Positions 40,773 through 55,513 of a stretch of DNA of 64,000 nucleotides are shown here, one piece after another. Every line of letters begins with the position of its first letter. Positions within the stretch are counted from its first letter, which is position 1. This stretch comes from Leifsonia sp. C5G2 (lineage in GTDB: Bacteria; Actinomycetota; Actinomycetes; Actinomycetales; Microbacteriaceae): contig NZ_JABFMV010000002.1 of NCBI RefSeq assembly GCF_013359685.1, forward strand, positions 230,360 to 294,359. Direction: 5' to 3'. The notes beneath the pieces were generated by a model that ran no database searches, was not told the DNA's origin, and saw only the letters and a program-made list of their open reading frames with translations. The position numbers and the translations under genes were made by a program.

Positions 40773-40778
40773 AGGGTA
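40773..40778 (-). promoter_or_regulatory. -10 box, leaderless LolA-like gene start
   Basis: TACCCT on the minus strand ends six bases before the ATG, although GAGG also lies in that gap. Confidence 0.4.
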
Positions 40779-40889
40779 CGCGCGCCCCACCCCATCCGAC
40801 CCTGCGGATTGCATGGGAAACCGGGACTTCATCCCCCGGTCTGACGCCGTGTCGTCCCCCAGGATGACACGGCACGCGCGCCGGACGCA

Positions 40890-40922
40890 CGGAGGGCCCC
40901 GCTCGTCGAGCGGGGCCCTCCG
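40890..40922 (-). terminator. pyk terminator: 16-bp perfect hairpin
   Basis: CGGAGGGCCCCGCTCG and its exact reverse complement around one base, ten bases past the pyk stop. The rest of the gap up to the LolA-like gene shows nothing recognisable. Confidence 0.75.
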
Positions 40923-40931
40923 TGACCGGTG

Positions 40932-42347
40932 CTACAGGACGTCGCCGACCCGGTGCACGCGGATGTCGTTGGTGGTTCCGGGGATCCCGGGAGGGGAGCC
41001 GGAGATGATGATCACCTTGTCGCCGTCGACGGCACGGCCGGTCGACTTGAGCGCCTCGTCCACCTGCGCGACCATCTGGTCGGTGTGGGTGACGCGGCCC
41101 ACGACGAAGGACTCCACACCCCAGAACAGCGACATGCGGCGGCGCACCGACTCCTCCGGCGTGAACGCCAGGATCGGGATCTTGTTGCGCAGTCGCGCCA
41201 TGCGGCGGGCCGACTCGCCCGACTCCGTGAAGACGCAGAGGAACTTCGCCTCGACGAAGTCGGCGACCTCGGTCGCCGCGAGCGTGATCGCACCCGACTG
41301 GGTGCGCGGGCGGGTGCCGAGCGGCTGGATGCGCTCCAGGCCGTGCTCCTCGGTGGAGGTGACGATCCGGGACATGGTCTGCACCGTGATCGCCGGGTAC
41401 TCGCCGACGCTGGTCTCACCGGAGAGCATGACCGCGTCCGCACCGTCGAGCACCGCGTTGGCGACGTCGGAGGTCTCGGCGCGGGTCGGGACCGGGCTCG
41501 AGATCATCGACTCCAGCATCTGGGTGGCGACGATGACCGGCTTCGCGGCGCGGCGGGCCAGCTCGACCGCGCGCTTCTGCACGATCGGGACCGCCTCCAG
41601 CGGGAGCTCGACGCCCAGGTCGCCGCGGGCGACCATGATGGCGTCGAACGCCTCGATGATCTCCTCCAGCGCCTCGACGGCCTGCGGCTTCTCGATCTTC
41701 GCGACGACCGGGACCTTGCGGCCCTCCTCCGCCATGATCTCGTGCACGCGGCGGATGTCGATGGCGTTGCGCACGAACGACAGCGCGATCAGGTCGGCGC
41801 CGAGCTTGAGGCCCCAGCGGAGGTCGGCCTCGTCCTTCTCGGACAGCGCGGGCACGTTGACCGCGACGCCCGGGAGGTTGATGCCCTTGTTGTTCGACAC
41901 CGGGCCCGCGACGACGACCTCGGTCGTGACGACCGGACCGTCGACGGAGACCACGCGGACGCGCACCTTGCCGTCGTCGATGAGCAGGTAGTCGCCGGGG
42001 CGCACGTCGTTCGGCAGGCCCTTGAACGTCGTCGACGAGATCTCCTTGGTACCGATGATGTCCTCGGTGGTGATCTTGAAGATGTCGCCCTCGGCGAGCT
42101 CGTAGGGGCCGGCCTCGAACTTGCCGAGACGGATCTTCGGACCCTGCAGGTCGACCAGCACGGCGACCGGCTTCCCGGCGTCCTCGGCGGCCTTCCGCAC
42201 GTTCGCGTAGACCCCCTCGTGCACCTCGTAGCTGCCGTGGCTGAGGTTCATGCGCGCCACGTCCACACCCGCGTCGATGATCGCGCGGATGTTGTCATAG
42301 CTGGAGGTCGCCGGCCCGAGGGTCGCGACGATTTTGGCCCTTCTCAT
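40932..42347 (-). CDS. pyk: Pyruvate kinase
   Basis: Makes pyruvate and ATP from phosphoenolpyruvate. The 471-aa length and motifs are standard: RRAKIVATLGPA at the N terminus, NLSHG, the catalytic Lys in VVAKIEK, the Mg-binding MVARGDLGVE, and SGETSVGEYP. The regulatory C-domain is complete. ATG at 42347 starts exactly at the conserved N terminus; the upstream open frame is not homologous. It follows gltD by 79 bases, a neighbourhood also seen in mycobacteria. Confidence 0.97.
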   Translation of the reverse strand: MRRAKIVATLGPATSSYDNIRAIIDAGVDVARMNLSHGSYEVHEGVYANVRKAAEDAGKPVAVLVDLQGPKIRLGKFEAGPYELAEGDIFKITTEDIIGTKEISSTTFKGLPNDVRPGDYLLIDDGKVRVRVVSVDGPVVTTEVVVAGPVSNNKGINLPGVAVNVPALSEKDEADLRWGLKLGADLIALSFVRNAIDIRRVHEIMAEEGRKVPVVAKIEKPQAVEALEEIIEAFDAIMVARGDLGVELPLEAVPIVQKRAVELARRAAKPVIVATQMLESMISSPVPTRAETSDVANAVLDGADAVMLSGETSVGEYPAITVQTMSRIVTSTEEHGLERIQPLGTRPRTQSGAITLAATEVADFVEAKFLCVFTESGESARRMARLRNKIPILAFTPEESVRRRMSLFWGVESFVVGRVTHTDQMVAQVDEALKSTGRAVDGDKVIIISGSPPGIPGTTNDIRVHRVGDVL

Positions 42348-42371
42348 GCTTTTTGTTCGCTCCGTTTTTCT

Positions 42372-42416
42372 GCGCCCTGGGCGCTGGATTTCAAGCTGAC
42401 GCCCGGTCTTTCGGGC
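42372..42416 (-). terminator. Two small hairpins between gltD and pyk
   Basis: GCCCG-GTCTTT-CGGGC (42401-42416) and GCGCCC-T-GGGCGC (42372-42384) are followed on the minus strand by AGAAAAACGG. They may end gltBD transcription or form the pyk leader. Confidence 0.4.
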
Positions 42417-42426
42417 ATCTCCTCGT

Positions 42427-43876
42427 TCAGACGAGGATGCCGCGGTCGGTGGGACGGATCGGAGACGGCAACTGCGTCTCCCCTTCAAGATACCGGTCGA
42501 CGGCGGCCGCCGCTGCACGGCCCTCGGCGATCGCCCACACGATGAGCGACTGCCCGCGGCCCGCGTCGCCGGCGACGAACACGCCCTCCTGCTCGGTCTG
42601 GTACTCGCCGTCGCGCGCCACGTTCCCGCGGCCGTCGAACGGCAGGGCCAGCTGCGAGGACAGGTCCTGCTGCTCCGGGCCGGTGAAGCCGAGAGCCAGC
42701 AGCACGAGATCTGCGGGGATCTCGCGCTCGGTGCCGGCCTTCGGCACGCGGCGTCCGTCCAGGAACTCGGTCTCGGCCACGCGCAGCGCGCGCACCTCGC
42801 CGAACTCGTTGGCCAGGAACTCGACGGTCGACGCGAGGTACTCGCGCCGTCCGCCCTCCTCGTGCGCCGACTGCACCTCGAAAAGGGTCGGGGTCATCGG
42901 CCACGGCTGGTTCTCCGGGCGCTCCGCGGGCGGCTGCTTGCCGATCGCCAGGTTGGTGACGCTCGCCGCGCCCTGACGGTGGGCGGTGCCGATGCAGTCC
43001 GCGCCGGTGTCGCCGCCGCCGAGGACGACGACGTGCTTGCCGTCCGCGGTGATCTGGTCGGCGATCTGGTCGCCGGCGCCCGCCTTGTTCTGCTGCACCA
43101 GGTACTCCATGGCGAAGTGCACGCCGGAGAGTTCACGGCCCGGGATGGGCAGGTCGCGCGGGACCATCGCCCCGGTCGCCACCACGACGGCGTCGTAGCG
43201 GGCGCGCAGGTCGTCCCAGGCGATGTCCACGCCGATGTTCACGCCCGCACGGAAGCGGGTGCCCTCGGCCATCATCTGGTTGAGCCGCGCCTCCAGGTGC
43301 TTCTTCTCCATCTTGAAGTCCGGGATGCCGTACCGCAGCAGGCCGCCGATCCGGTCGTCGCGCTCGTACACCGCGACGGTGTGGCCGGCACGGGTCAGCT
43401 GCTGCGCGGCGGCGAGGCCGGCCGGGCCGGAGCCGACGACGGCGACCGTCTTGCCGGTGAGGCGCTCCGGCGGGTGCGGCTGCACCCAGCCGTTCTGCCA
43501 GGCCTGGTCGATGATCGAGACCTCGACCTGCTTGATCGTCACGGCCGGCTGGTTGATGCCGAGCACGCACGACGACTCGCACGGGGCCGGGCAGAGGCGC
43601 CCCGTGAACTCCGGGAAGTTGTTGGTCGCGTGCAGGCGGTCGATCGCCTGGCGGCCCTCCCCGCGCCACATCAGGTCGTTCCACTCCGGGATCAGGTTGC
43701 CCAGCGGGCAGCCGGAGTGGCAGAACGGCACGCCGCAGTCCATGCAGCGGCCGGCCTGCCGGCGCAGCTGCGCCGGGTCCTGCGCCTCGTAGACCTCTTT
43801 CCAGTCCATGAGTCGCACGGAGACGGGGCGGCGCTTCGGCAGCTCCCGCTCGGTCGTCTTCAGGAAACCCTTCGGG

Positions 43877-43884
<8 letters not shown>
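42427..43884 (-). CDS. gltD: Glutamate synthase small subunit (NADPH-type)
   Basis: Passes electrons from NADPH through FAD and Fe-S clusters to the large subunit. The 485-aa product has N-terminal cluster cysteines ([14 protein letters not shown], about residues 47-60), an FAD motif [12 protein letters not shown] (about 150-161) and a second dinucleotide motif [11 protein letters not shown] (about 292). The 3' motif [19 protein letters not shown] closes the FAD site. It overlaps gltB by eight bases, so equal translation is likely. Confidence 0.97.
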
Positions 43885-48454
<4,570 letters not shown>

Positions 48455-48623
48455 CTGTCGACCGTCCTCACAGTGTCGTGGATGTGGGGATGTTGGGTGC
48501 GGGGACGCCATCGGCCCGATGCGGGGAGGTTTTGCCGTCTGCGGCTGGGCTGTGTGCGGCCCGGTCGGGAGGGTCAGGTGCGTGGGATCGCCTCGACGAG
48601 TTGCTTCCTTCGAGCCGTCCGGA
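48455..48623 (-). other. C-rich, G-poor leader between lgt and gltB
   Basis: On the minus strand this 169-base gap is rich in C with repeated CCCCNCA-type runs near 48480-48500 and few strong hairpins. It could hold the gltB leader or a Rho-utilisation site. No riboswitch or promoter was recognised. Confidence 0.35.
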
Positions 48624-49637
48624 TCATCCGTTCGTGGGGCTTGTGGCCTTGGCCGAAGCGGACCCGGCAGGCACACCGTCAGCATCGGCGGTGTCCTCGT
48701 CCTCCAGGTCCGTGTCGTCCGAGTCTACCTCAGCATCCGGGCGAACCCATTCACGACCCGGCTGGTACGGGCTCGGCTCGAGCCCGGGGTGCCGGCGCGA
48801 CTGCACGAGGAAGATGATGACGCCCAGCACGACCGCGCCGAAGGCGGCCCAGACGTTGCTCGGGATGCCGAGGAAGTTGAACTCGCTCGGGTCGATGCGG
48901 ATCGACTCCAGGTAGGAGCGGCCGAGGCCGTACCAGATGAGGTACACGGCGAGCACCTTGCCCCACTGCAGCGTGAACCTGCGCTGGAGGAAGACGATGA
49001 CGATCACGCCGATGACGTTCCAGATCATCTCGTAGAGGAACAGCGGCTGGAACAGCGTGTTCTCCGGGAGGCCCACCGGGATCGCCTTGTTGCCGGGGTC
49101 GATCTCCAGGCCCCAAGGGAGGGTGGTGGGGAGGCCGAACAGCTCCTGGTTGAAGTAGTTGCCGAAGCGGCCGATGGCCTGCGCGAGCAGCAGCGCGGGC
49201 GCGACGGCATCGGCGAAGGTCCAGAAGCGCAGGCCGGTCCATCGGCAGCCCAGCCAGACGCCGATCGCGCCGCCGATCATCGCGCCGAAGATGGCGCCGC
49301 CGCCCTCCCAGATCGCCCAGATGCTGCCGGGCTGGAACGGGTTCCAGATGTTGGCGCCCGGGTAGAAGAAGTCCTGCGGGTGCGTGACCACGTGGTACAG
49401 CCGCGCACCGACGATGCCGAGCGGGACGGCGCACAGCAGGATGTCGAGCACGACCCCGGGCTCTGCGCCGCGCTTGGTGAGCCGGCGGGACGTCCACATG
49501 GCGGCGATGATGATGCCCACCAGGATGACCAGCGCGTAGGTCTGGACGCGGTACGGCCAGAAGGGCAACGGGATCTGCGCCCACTCGGGGCTGGGGCTGG
49601 GGATGCTGGTCATCCAGCCGCTCATCGTCGCGAACAC
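48624..49637 (-). CDS. lgt: Phosphatidylglycerol-prolipoprotein diacylglyceryl transferase
   Basis: Adds diacylglycerol to the lipobox Cys of prolipoproteins at the membrane. The 337-aa protein has about seven membrane helices, [13 protein letters not shown] (about 106-118) and the family signature [13 protein letters not shown] (about 148-160), then [12 protein letters not shown]. An acidic, likely disordered tail (about 295-337, [12 protein letters not shown]) is added at the cytoplasmic end. GTG 49637 has AAAGG ten bases upstream; ATG at 49625 is an alternative. It is part of the trp-lgt-glt neighbourhood also known in mycobacteria. Confidence 0.95.
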   Translation of the reverse strand: MFATMSGWMTSIPSPSPEWAQIPLPFWPYRVQTYALVILVGIIIAAMWTSRRLTKRGAEPGVVLDILLCAVPLGIVGARLYHVVTHPQDFFYPGANIWNPFQPGSIWAIWEGGGAIFGAMIGGAIGVWLGCRWTGLRFWTFADAVAPALLLAQAIGRFGNYFNQELFGLPTTLPWGLEIDPGNKAIPVGLPENTLFQPLFLYEMIWNVIGVIVIVFLQRRFTLQWGKVLAVYLIWYGLGRSYLESIRIDPSEFNFLGIPSNVWAAFGAVVLGVIIFLVQSRRHPGLEPSPYQPGREWVRPDAEVDSDDTDLEDEDTADADGVPAGSASAKATSPTNG

Positions 49638-49699
49638 CCGATGACTACCTTTCGTTCTTCATGGGACGACCGCCGCGCGGGAGCGCGCTCGGCCTGCAT

Positions 49700-49705
49700 A
49701 TTCTA
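49700..49705 (-). promoter_or_regulatory. Possible -10 box for lgt
   Basis: TAGAAT on the minus strand in the 78-base gap between trpA and lgt; it would give a leader of about 55 bases. Confidence 0.4.
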
Positions 49706-49715
49706 AGCCGCGCGG

Positions 49716-50513
49716 TCAGGCCGCAGTGCCACCGGCGAGCTCGGCGGCCACCCGGCCGGCCTCCGCCACGCCGCCGTCGCCGAGCGCCTTCACCAGCGCC
49801 GAGCCGACGATGGCGCCGTCGGCGTACTCCAGGACCTCGGCCACCTGGGCCGCCGAGGAGATGCCGAGGCCGACGCAGGTGCTGGTCGCGCCCGCCTCGC
49901 GGAGGCGGCCGACGAGCGTGCGGGCCGCCGCGTCCACATCGGTGCGCGCACCGGTGATGCCCATGGTCGAGACGGCGTAGACGAAGCCGCGGCTGGCGTC
50001 GACGGCCTGACGGAGGCGCGCGTCGGTCGAGCTCGGGGCGGCGAGGAAGACGCGGTCGAGCCCGGTGCGGTCGGAGGCGGCGAGCCAGTCTGCGCCCTCG
50101 TCCGGGATGAGGTCGGGCGTGATGAGCCCTGCTCCCCCGGCCTCGACGAGGTCGTCGGCGAACCGGTCGACGCCGTACTGCAGCACGGGGTTCCAGTACG
50201 TCATCACGAGCACCGGGATGTCGACCTGCTTGGCGATCTCGCGCACGGCGGTGAAGCCGTCGCGCAGCCGGAAGCCGGCGCTCAGCGCCTGTTGGGTCGC
50301 GGCCTGGATCACCGTGCCGTCCATCACCGGGTCGGAGTAGGGCAGGCCCAGCTCGATGACGTCGACGCCGTTCTGGGCGAGCGCGACCGCGGCGTCCACA
50401 CTGGTGCGGAGGTCGGGGAACCCGGCGGGCAGGTAGCCGATCAGGGCGCCGGACGCCTCGCGGTTGCGACGGGCGATCGTGTCGGCGACGCGGCTCGTCA
50501 CGGTGCCGCTCAC
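49716..50513 (-). CDS. trpA: Tryptophan synthase alpha chain
   Basis: Splits indole-3-glycerol phosphate to indole for the beta chain. The 265-aa TIM barrel has the catalytic Glu in [16 protein letters not shown] (about 50-65) and Asp in the same motif, plus the phosphate site [12 protein letters not shown] at 50513 overlaps the trpB stop (GTGA). The open frame continues upstream into trpB but that is not homologous. Confidence 0.96.
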   Translation of the reverse strand: MSGTVTSRVADTIARRNREASGALIGYLPAGFPDLRTSVDAAVALAQNGVDVIELGLPYSDPVMDGTVIQAATQQALSAGFRLRDGFTAVREIAKQVDIPVLVMTYWNPVLQYGVDRFADDLVEAGGAGLITPDLIPDEGADWLAASDRTGLDRVFLAAPSSTDARLRQAVDASRGFVYAVSTMGITGARTDVDAAARTLVGRLREAGATSTCVGLGISSAAQVAEVLEYADGAIVGSALVKALGDGGVAEAGRVAAELAGGTAA

Positions 50514-51721
50514 GACTGCACCGCCCCGGCGTCGATGAGGTCGAAGTAGCGGGCCGCCGTCTCCATGTCCTTGTCGCCGCGGCCGCTGAGGTTCACCAGG
50601 ATGACGCCCTCCGGCCCGAGCTCGCGTCCCAGCGCCAGCGCGCCGGCGAGGGCGTGCGAGGACTCGATGGCCGGGATGATGCCCTCGGTGCGGCTCAGCA
50701 GGCGCAGCGCCTCCATCGCGTCCGCATCGGACACCGGACGGTATTCGGCGCGGCCGATGTTCGCGAGCCAGGCGTGCTCGGGGCCGACGCCCGGGTAGTC
50801 GAGACCGGCGGAGATCGAGTGCGACTCGATCGTCTGGCCGTCCTCGTCCTGCAGCAGCATCGAGCGGGCACCGTGGAGCACGCCGGGGCGGCCCTTCGTG
50901 ATGGTGGCGGCGTGGCGCGGGGTGTCCGCGCCCTCGCCGCCGGCCTCGAAGCCGACGAGACGAACGTCTTCGTCGTCGAGGAAGGCGTGGAAGATGCCCA
51001 TGGCGTTCGAGCCGCCGCCGACGCAGGCGACGACCGCGTCCGGCAGCCGGCCGGTCAGGCCGAGCACCTGCTCGCGCGCCTCCTCGCCGATGATCTTCTG
51101 CAGGTCGCGGACCATCGCCGGGAACGGGTGGGGACCGGCGACCGTGCCGAAGATGTAGTTGGTGTGCTCGACGTTGGTCACCCAGTCGCGCATGGCGTCG
51201 TTGATCGCGTCCTTGAGCGTGCGGGAGCCGGTCTTGACGGCCACGACCTCGGCGCCGAGCAGGCGCATCCGGGCGACGTTGAGCGCCTGCCGCTCGGTGT
51301 CGACCTCGCCCATGTAGATCGTGCACTCGAGACCGAACAGGGCGGCCGCGGTCGCGGTCGCGACGCCGTGCTGGCCGGCGCCGGTCTCGGCGATCACGCG
51401 GGTCTTGCCGATGCGCTTGGTGAGGATCGCCTGCCCGAGCACGTTGTTGATCTTGTGCGAGCCGGTGTGATTCAGGTCTTCGCGCTTGAGGATGATGCGC
51501 GCGCCGCCGGCGTGCTCGGCGAACCGCGGCACCTCGGTGACGATCGACGGACGGCCGGTGTACGACCGGTGCAGCTCGTCGAGCTCGGCGTGGAACGCGG
51601 GGTCGGCCTTCGCCTCCTCCCACGCCGCCGACAGCTCGTCGAGCGCTGCGACCAGCGACTCGGGGACGAACCGCCCGCCGAAGTCGCCGAAATATGGACC
51701 CTGCTCAGTGCGGAGGGACAT
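50510..51721 (-). CDS. trpB: Tryptophan synthase beta chain
   Basis: Condenses indole with serine using pyridoxal phosphate. The 403-aa protein shows the PLP Lys in HTGSHKINN (about residues 85-93), the gatekeeper [10 protein letters not shown] and the glycine-rich phosphate loop [10 protein letters not shown] (about 230). ATG at 51721 shares one base with the trpC stop (TGATG); its end overlaps trpA, giving a tightly coupled trpCBA run. Confidence 0.97.
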   Translation of the reverse strand: MSLRTEQGPYFGDFGGRFVPESLVAALDELSAAWEEAKADPAFHAELDELHRSYTGRPSIVTEVPRFAEHAGGARIILKREDLNHTGSHKINNVLGQAILTKRIGKTRVIAETGAGQHGVATATAAALFGLECTIYMGEVDTERQALNVARMRLLGAEVVAVKTGSRTLKDAINDAMRDWVTNVEHTNYIFGTVAGPHPFPAMVRDLQKIIGEEAREQVLGLTGRLPDAVVACVGGGSNAMGIFHAFLDDEDVRLVGFEAGGEGADTPRHAATITKGRPGVLHGARSMLLQDEDGQTIESHSISAGLDYPGVGPEHAWLANIGRAEYRPVSDADAMEALRLLSRTEGIIPAIESSHALAGALALGRELGPEGVILVNLSGRGDKDMETAARYFDLIDAGAVQS

Positions 51722-52491
51722 CAGACTCCCAGGAACTCGCCGAGCGTCGCGACGGGGTCGCTCGTGACGAGCGCCTCGCCGACGAGCACGACATCCGCGC
51801 CCGCCGCCCGGTAGTGCGCGACGTCGTCGGCCGACTTCACGGCGGACTCCGCGACGCGGATGACGCCGGACGGGATGCGGTCGGCCAGGCGGCCGAACAG
51901 ATCCCGATCCAGCTCGAACGTGGTGAGGTCGCGGGCGTTGACGCCCACGAGGGACGCGCCGGTGTCGAGGGCACGGCTCAGCTCGTCGGCCGAGTGCGCC
52001 TCCACCAGCGGGGTCATGCCGAGCTGGGTGATGAGCCCGTGCAGCTCGACCAGCTGCTTCTGCTCCAGCGCGGCGACGATCAGCAGCACCAGGTCGGCGC
52101 CCGCGGCGCGGGCCTCGAACACCTGGTACGGCTCTGCGACGAACTCCTTGCGCAGCACCGGGATGGACACGGCGTCGCGCACGGCCTCCAGGTCGGCGAG
52201 GGAGCCGTGGAACTTCCGCTCCTCGGTGAGGACGCTGATCGCGCTGGCGCCGCCGGTCTGGTACGACGCCGCGAGGGCGGCGGGATCCGGGATGGCGGCG
52301 AGCGACCCGCGGGACGGGCTCGCCCGCTTCACCTCGGCGATGATCTTGACGCGGTCGGCCGGAGCGAGCGCCGCAAGGGCGTCGAGGGCGGCCGGGCGCG
52401 CGAGCGCTGCGGCCTCCACCTCGGCGAGCGGGCGGTCGGCCCGTCGCCGCTCAGCGTCCTCCAGCGCGCCGGCGACGAGGTCGGCGAGCAC
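51721..52491 (-). CDS. trpC: Indole-3-glycerol phosphate synthase
   Basis: Closes the indole ring in tryptophan synthesis. The 256-aa TIM barrel has the catalytic Lys/Glu in [14 protein letters not shown] (about 48-61), LRKEFV (about 112), ESAVKS and a phosphate site near the C terminus. The GTG start at 52491 lies three bases after the HGxxPAAW stop. A phosphoribosylanthranilate isomerase (trpF/priA) gene is not present here; in actinobacteria the bifunctional HisA homologue can supply it. Confidence 0.95.
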   Translation of the reverse strand: MLADLVAGALEDAERRRADRPLAEVEAAALARPAALDALAALAPADRVKIIAEVKRASPSRGSLAAIPDPAALAASYQTGGASAISVLTEERKFHGSLADLEAVRDAVSIPVLRKEFVAEPYQVFEARAAGADLVLLIVAALEQKQLVELHGLITQLGMTPLVEAHSADELSRALDTGASLVGVNARDLTTFELDRDLFGRLADRIPSGVIRVAESAVKSADDVAHYRAAGADVVLVGEALVTSDPVATLGEFLGV

Positions 52492-52494
52492 GGA

Positions 52495-52725
52495 TCAGTG
52501 GCCCTTCGGGGTGTACTTGTCGCCGCCGACGCCATAGCCCGCGCGCTTCATGATCCAGCCGACGATGAGCCCGACGACCGCGAGTCCGGCCGCGGCCCAG
52601 ACGATGACCGGGGCGTCGTAGAAGAAGGCGACCGCGCCGATCGCGAATGCGATCAGCATGATGATCACGGCCGTCCACGCCGCCGGCGAGTGACCGTGGC
52701 CTGGCTCGACTGACTCGCTGCTCAT
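52495..52725 (-). CDS. HGxxPAAW-family membrane protein
   Basis: The 76-aa product has the name-giving motif HGHSPAAWTAV (about residues 10-20), two membrane helices (about 17-35 and 41-60) and a short charged tail with KYTPKGH. These small proteins occur in actinobacterial trp operons; no activity is known. ATG 52725 follows AGGAG by three bases. An in-frame ATG at 52782 was rejected, as it lies only two bases after the probable -10 box. Confidence 0.85.
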   Translation of the reverse strand: MSSESVEPGHGHSPAAWTAVIIMLIAFAIGAVAFFYDAPVIVWAAAGLAVVGLIVGWIMKRAGYGVGGDKYTPKGH

Positions 52726-52738
52726 GGGACTCCTGCAC

Positions 52739-52756
52739 GTCGGGTGCGCGCCCGAC
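52739..52756 (-). other. Small hairpin in the HGxxPAAW-trpCBA leader
   Basis: GTCGGG-TGCGCG-CCCGAC, a 6-bp stem just before the ribosome site. No Trp-codon leader peptide accompanies it, so a classic attenuator is unlikely. Confidence 0.35.
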
Positions 52757-52784
52757 GGCACGCACGGTGTTGTGGAACGCATCC

Positions 52785-52790
52785 AGTCTA
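52785..52790 (-). promoter_or_regulatory. Possible internal trp promoter -10 box
   Basis: TAGACT on the minus strand lies after the palindrome at 52829-52874 and would start a transcript for HGxxPAAW-trpC-B-A with a leader of about 55 bases. Confidence 0.4.
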
Positions 52791-52828
52791 GTGGTTCCGC
52801 CCCCGCTCCCCCGCCGCGCCATCCGGTC

Positions 52829-52874
52829 GACGCGACACGCCGTCGCGGCGCGTGCCGACACGGCGTGTTGCGTC
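52829..52874 (-). terminator. Palindrome inside the trp cluster
   Basis: GACGCGACACGCCGT (52829-52843) and ACGGCGTGTTGCGTC (52860-52874) pair with one G-U type mismatch around 16 bases. It lies 12 bases past the stop of the Trp-operon membrane protein and could split the cluster into two transcripts. The core recurs elsewhere in the window. Confidence 0.65.
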
Positions 52875-52885
52875 CCAGGGTTGGG

Positions 52886-53593
52886 TCAGCGGGTGGGGTC
52901 GTCGCCGCGGGTGAGGTCGTCCCAGGAGTCGATGGCGGTGTCGCGGTCGAGGGTGCCCGCCGGCGCGGCGGGATCCGACGGCGGCTCCTCGTCGGCGTCG
53001 GCGGCCTCCGGGGACTCCTCCGTGGCTTCGGCGACGACCTCGTCGGCCGGGCGGCCGTCCTCGCCGGCGAACCGGGTCTGGTACTTGCGTGACGGGCCGG
53101 GCCAGAGCCGCGAGAACACCACCACGGCCGCGCTCGCGAGGATGATCACGACGCCCGCGACCACTGCCAGCCACGGCCAGAAGGCGGTGTCGACGGTGTG
53201 CACGAGGTGGCGGACGGACGCGTCGCCCGCGACCCCCGTCGCCGTCGTGATCGCGGAGGCCGAGGCGCGTACCGCGTCCGACACGGCCGTGATCGCCGAG
53301 ATCAGCACCGAGACGCCGAGCAGGATGCCGAGCAGCGCGAGCACGATCCGGAACACGGGCCCGGCGATCGCCAGCGCGGCCGTCAGGGCGAGTCCGGCCA
53401 ACGCGAGCGCGGTGAGCGCGGGCGCCGCGACCGACCCGGCCACCGAGACCGTCGTCGCGTGCTGCGCCGTGTCGGTCAGCCGGATCGTGAACCACGGCTG
53501 CGTCGCGGCGAGCAGCGCGAGACCGCTCCCCACCAGCAGGAGGAGCATCGTCGAGTACTTGACGCGGCGGCCGGTGCTGCCGTCAGCCCGCAT
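52886..53593 (-). CDS. Trp biosynthesis-associated membrane protein (TIGR02234)
   Basis: The 235-aa product matches the Trp-operon conserved membrane family (Rv1610-like). It has four membrane helices (about 14-32, 53-76, 79-103 and 140-162), with the conserved LLAATQPWFTI after the first helix, and a long acidic cytoplasmic tail (about 175-235). The function is unknown; it is conserved between trpE and trpC across actinobacteria. Its ATG lies inside the end of trpE (11-base overlap). Confidence 0.88.
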   Translation of the reverse strand: MRADGSTGRRVKYSTMLLLLVGSGLALLAATQPWFTIRLTDTAQHATTVSVAGSVAAPALTALALAGLALTAALAIAGPVFRIVLALLGILLGVSVLISAITAVSDAVRASASAITTATGVAGDASVRHLVHTVDTAFWPWLAVVAGVVIILASAAVVVFSRLWPGPSRKYQTRFAGEDGRPADEVVAEATEESPEAADADEEPPSDPAAPAGTLDRDTAIDSWDDLTRGDDPTR

Positions 53594-55124
53594 CGCGCAC
53601 CCGTCTCATCGCGTTCGCGACCGCGACGGCCCGGAGCGGGGCGGCGGCCTTGTTCTGCGACTCCTGGAACTCGCTCTCCGGAACCGAGTCGGCCACCAGT
53701 CCGCCGCCCGCCTGCACCCGCGCCACGCCGCCCATGATTGTGGCGGTGCGGATCGCGATGGCGAGGTCGGCGTCCCCGGCGAAGTCGAAGTACCCGATCA
53801 CGCCGCCGTAGACGCCGCGCTGGGCGGGCTCCAGCTCGTCGATGATCCGCAGCGCCATCGGCTTCGGCGCACCGGAGAGGGTCCCCGCCGGGAAGGTGGC
53901 GCGGAACACGTCGATCGCCGTCGCATCCGGCAGCAGGTCGCCCTCCACCGAGGAGACGATGTGCATGATGTGGCTGAACCGCTCGATGCGCATGAACTCG
54001 GTCACCTCGACCGTCCCGGCCGCGCAGACCTTGAGCAGGTCGTTGCGGGCCAGGTCGACCAGCATGAGGTGCTCGGCCCGCTCCTTGTCGTCGGCGAGCA
54101 GCGATGCCTCGAGGTCGAGGTCCTGCTCCGGGGTCGCGCCGCGCGGGCGGGAGCCGGCGATGGGATGCGTGAACGCGCGTCCCTCCTGCACCTTCACCAG
54201 CGCCTCGGGCGAGGAGCCGACGATCTGGTACGGCTCGCCGTCCGGCTTCTCCAGCGACAGCAGGTACATGTACGGGCTCGGGTTCAGCGCCCGCAGCACC
54301 CGGTATACGTCGAGCGCGGGGGCCGTGCACTCCAGCTCGAAGCGCTGCGAGATGACGACCTGGAAGATGTCGCCGTCCACGATCCGCTCCTTCGCCGTGA
54401 CCACCGACGCGAGGAAGTCCTCGCGGCGGGTCCGCGACACGGGATCCGCCGGGGTGCCGAGGTCGACCTCCGCGAGCCACGCCTCCGACGGCTGCGCGAG
54501 CTGCGTCTGCATCCGGTCGAGGCGGCGCTGCGCGTCGGCCCACAGGTCGTCGGCGTCGTCCGTGCCGTCGGCCAGGGCGTTGGCGACCAGTTTCACGGTG
54601 CCGGAGCGGTGGTCGATCACGACGAGGTCGGCGACGAACGCCAGCGCCTGGCCCGGCACGTCGACGTCGGCGGGCGGTGCGTCGGGGAGCCGCTCGATCT
54701 GCCGGATCGCCTCCCAGCCGATGAAGCCGACCAGGCCGCCCGTGAGCGGAGGCAGCCCGGGGATGCGCGCGGTCTGCCAGCGCGCGTGCAGCGCCGCCAG
54801 GGCCTCCAGCGGGCGGAGCACCCCCGCCGTGCCGAGCGCGCGCTCGGCGCACAGCCCGTAGTCGAGCCAGCGGACCGCGTCGCCCTGCTGCGTGAGCACG
54901 CCGAACGACGCCGCGCCGACGAACGAGAAGCGGGACCAGATCCCGCCCTGCTCCGCCGACTCCAGCAGGAAGGTGCCCGGCCGTCCGGCGGCGAGCTTGC
55001 GGTAGATGCCGACCGGGGTCTCCCCGTCGGCGAACAGCTCGCGGATCACCGGCACGACACGGTGGTCGGCCGCGAGGGCGTCGAACGCCTCGCGCGAGGT
55101 CGTGGCGGCGGCGGTGTCGATCAC
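53583..55124 (-). CDS. trpE: Anthranilate synthase component I
   Basis: Makes anthranilate from chorismate, the committed step to tryptophan. The 513-aa protein has the N-terminal tryptophan-binding LLES motif (FLLESAEQ, about residue 53), and the chorismate-binding C-domain with PSPYMYLL, the Glu/His region [34 protein letters not shown], and [10 protein letters not shown]. The LLES site implies feedback inhibition. GTG 55124 follows GGAGG and overlaps hisI by four bases. The glutamine amidotransferase subunit (trpG) is not in the window. Confidence 0.97.
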   Translation of the reverse strand: MIDTAAATTSREAFDALAADHRVVPVIRELFADGETPVGIYRKLAAGRPGTFLLESAEQGGIWSRFSFVGAASFGVLTQQGDAVRWLDYGLCAERALGTAGVLRPLEALAALHARWQTARIPGLPPLTGGLVGFIGWEAIRQIERLPDAPPADVDVPGQALAFVADLVVIDHRSGTVKLVANALADGTDDADDLWADAQRRLDRMQTQLAQPSEAWLAEVDLGTPADPVSRTRREDFLASVVTAKERIVDGDIFQVVISQRFELECTAPALDVYRVLRALNPSPYMYLLSLEKPDGEPYQIVGSSPEALVKVQEGRAFTHPIAGSRPRGATPEQDLDLEASLLADDKERAEHLMLVDLARNDLLKVCAAGTVEVTEFMRIERFSHIMHIVSSVEGDLLPDATAIDVFRATFPAGTLSGAPKPMALRIIDELEPAQRGVYGGVIGYFDFAGDADLAIAIRTATIMGGVARVQAGGGLVADSVPESEFQESQNKAAAPLRAVAVANAMRRVRDAG

Positions 55125-55513
55125 AGGTCGGTCGCCTCCAGCTCGGGGCTCTCCCCGACGACCGGCTGCAGCACGTCCGCGTCGAAGCACGTGCGCGTGC
55201 CGGTGTGGCAGGCAGCGCCGATCTGCTCGACGGTGACGAGAAGGGTGTCGCCGTCGCAGTCGAGCGCCACGCCCTTCACGTACTGCACGTGACCGGAGGT
55301 GTCGCCCTTGCGCCAGTACTCCTGACGCGAACGCGACCAGAACGTCACCCGGCCCTCGCTCATGGTGCGGCGGAACGCCTCCGCGTCCATCCAGCCCATC
55401 ATCAGCACCTCGCGGGTGTCCCACTGCTGCACGATCGCGGGCACCAGCCCGGTGTCCGTGAAGCGGATGCGCTCCAGCACCGCGTCGGCGCTCGCACTGC
55501 TCGTGGCGTTCAT
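55121..55513 (-). CDS. hisI: Phosphoribosyl-AMP cyclohydrolase
   Basis: Hydrolyses the adenine ring of phosphoribosyl-AMP in histidine synthesis. The 130-aa single-domain form shows MMGWMDAEA, the metal-binding DCDGDTLLV and zinc cysteines in CHTGTRTCF (about residues 101-109) with an upstream Cys. HisE is a separate gene here (57160-57423). ATG 55513 overlaps the hisF stop; it overlaps trpE downstream, joining the his and trp genes into one coupled string. Confidence 0.95.
   Translation of the reverse strand: MNATSSASADAVLERIRFTDTGLVPAIVQQWDTREVLMMGWMDAEAFRRTMSEGRVTFWSRSRQEYWRKGDTSGHVQYVKGVALDCDGDTLLVTVEQIGAACHTGTRTCFDADVLQPVVGESPELEATDL

Noticed and set aside
48455-48685. Longer N terminus for gltB
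   Set aside because: The frame is open, but it would lengthen the propeptide before Cys29 well beyond the family and the sequence is C-rich leader.
52726-52790. Tryptophan attenuator with leader peptide before HGxxPAAW-trpCBA
   Set aside because: The only leader frame (ATG at 52782) has no Trp codon, runs in frame into the gene, and starts two bases after the -10 box.
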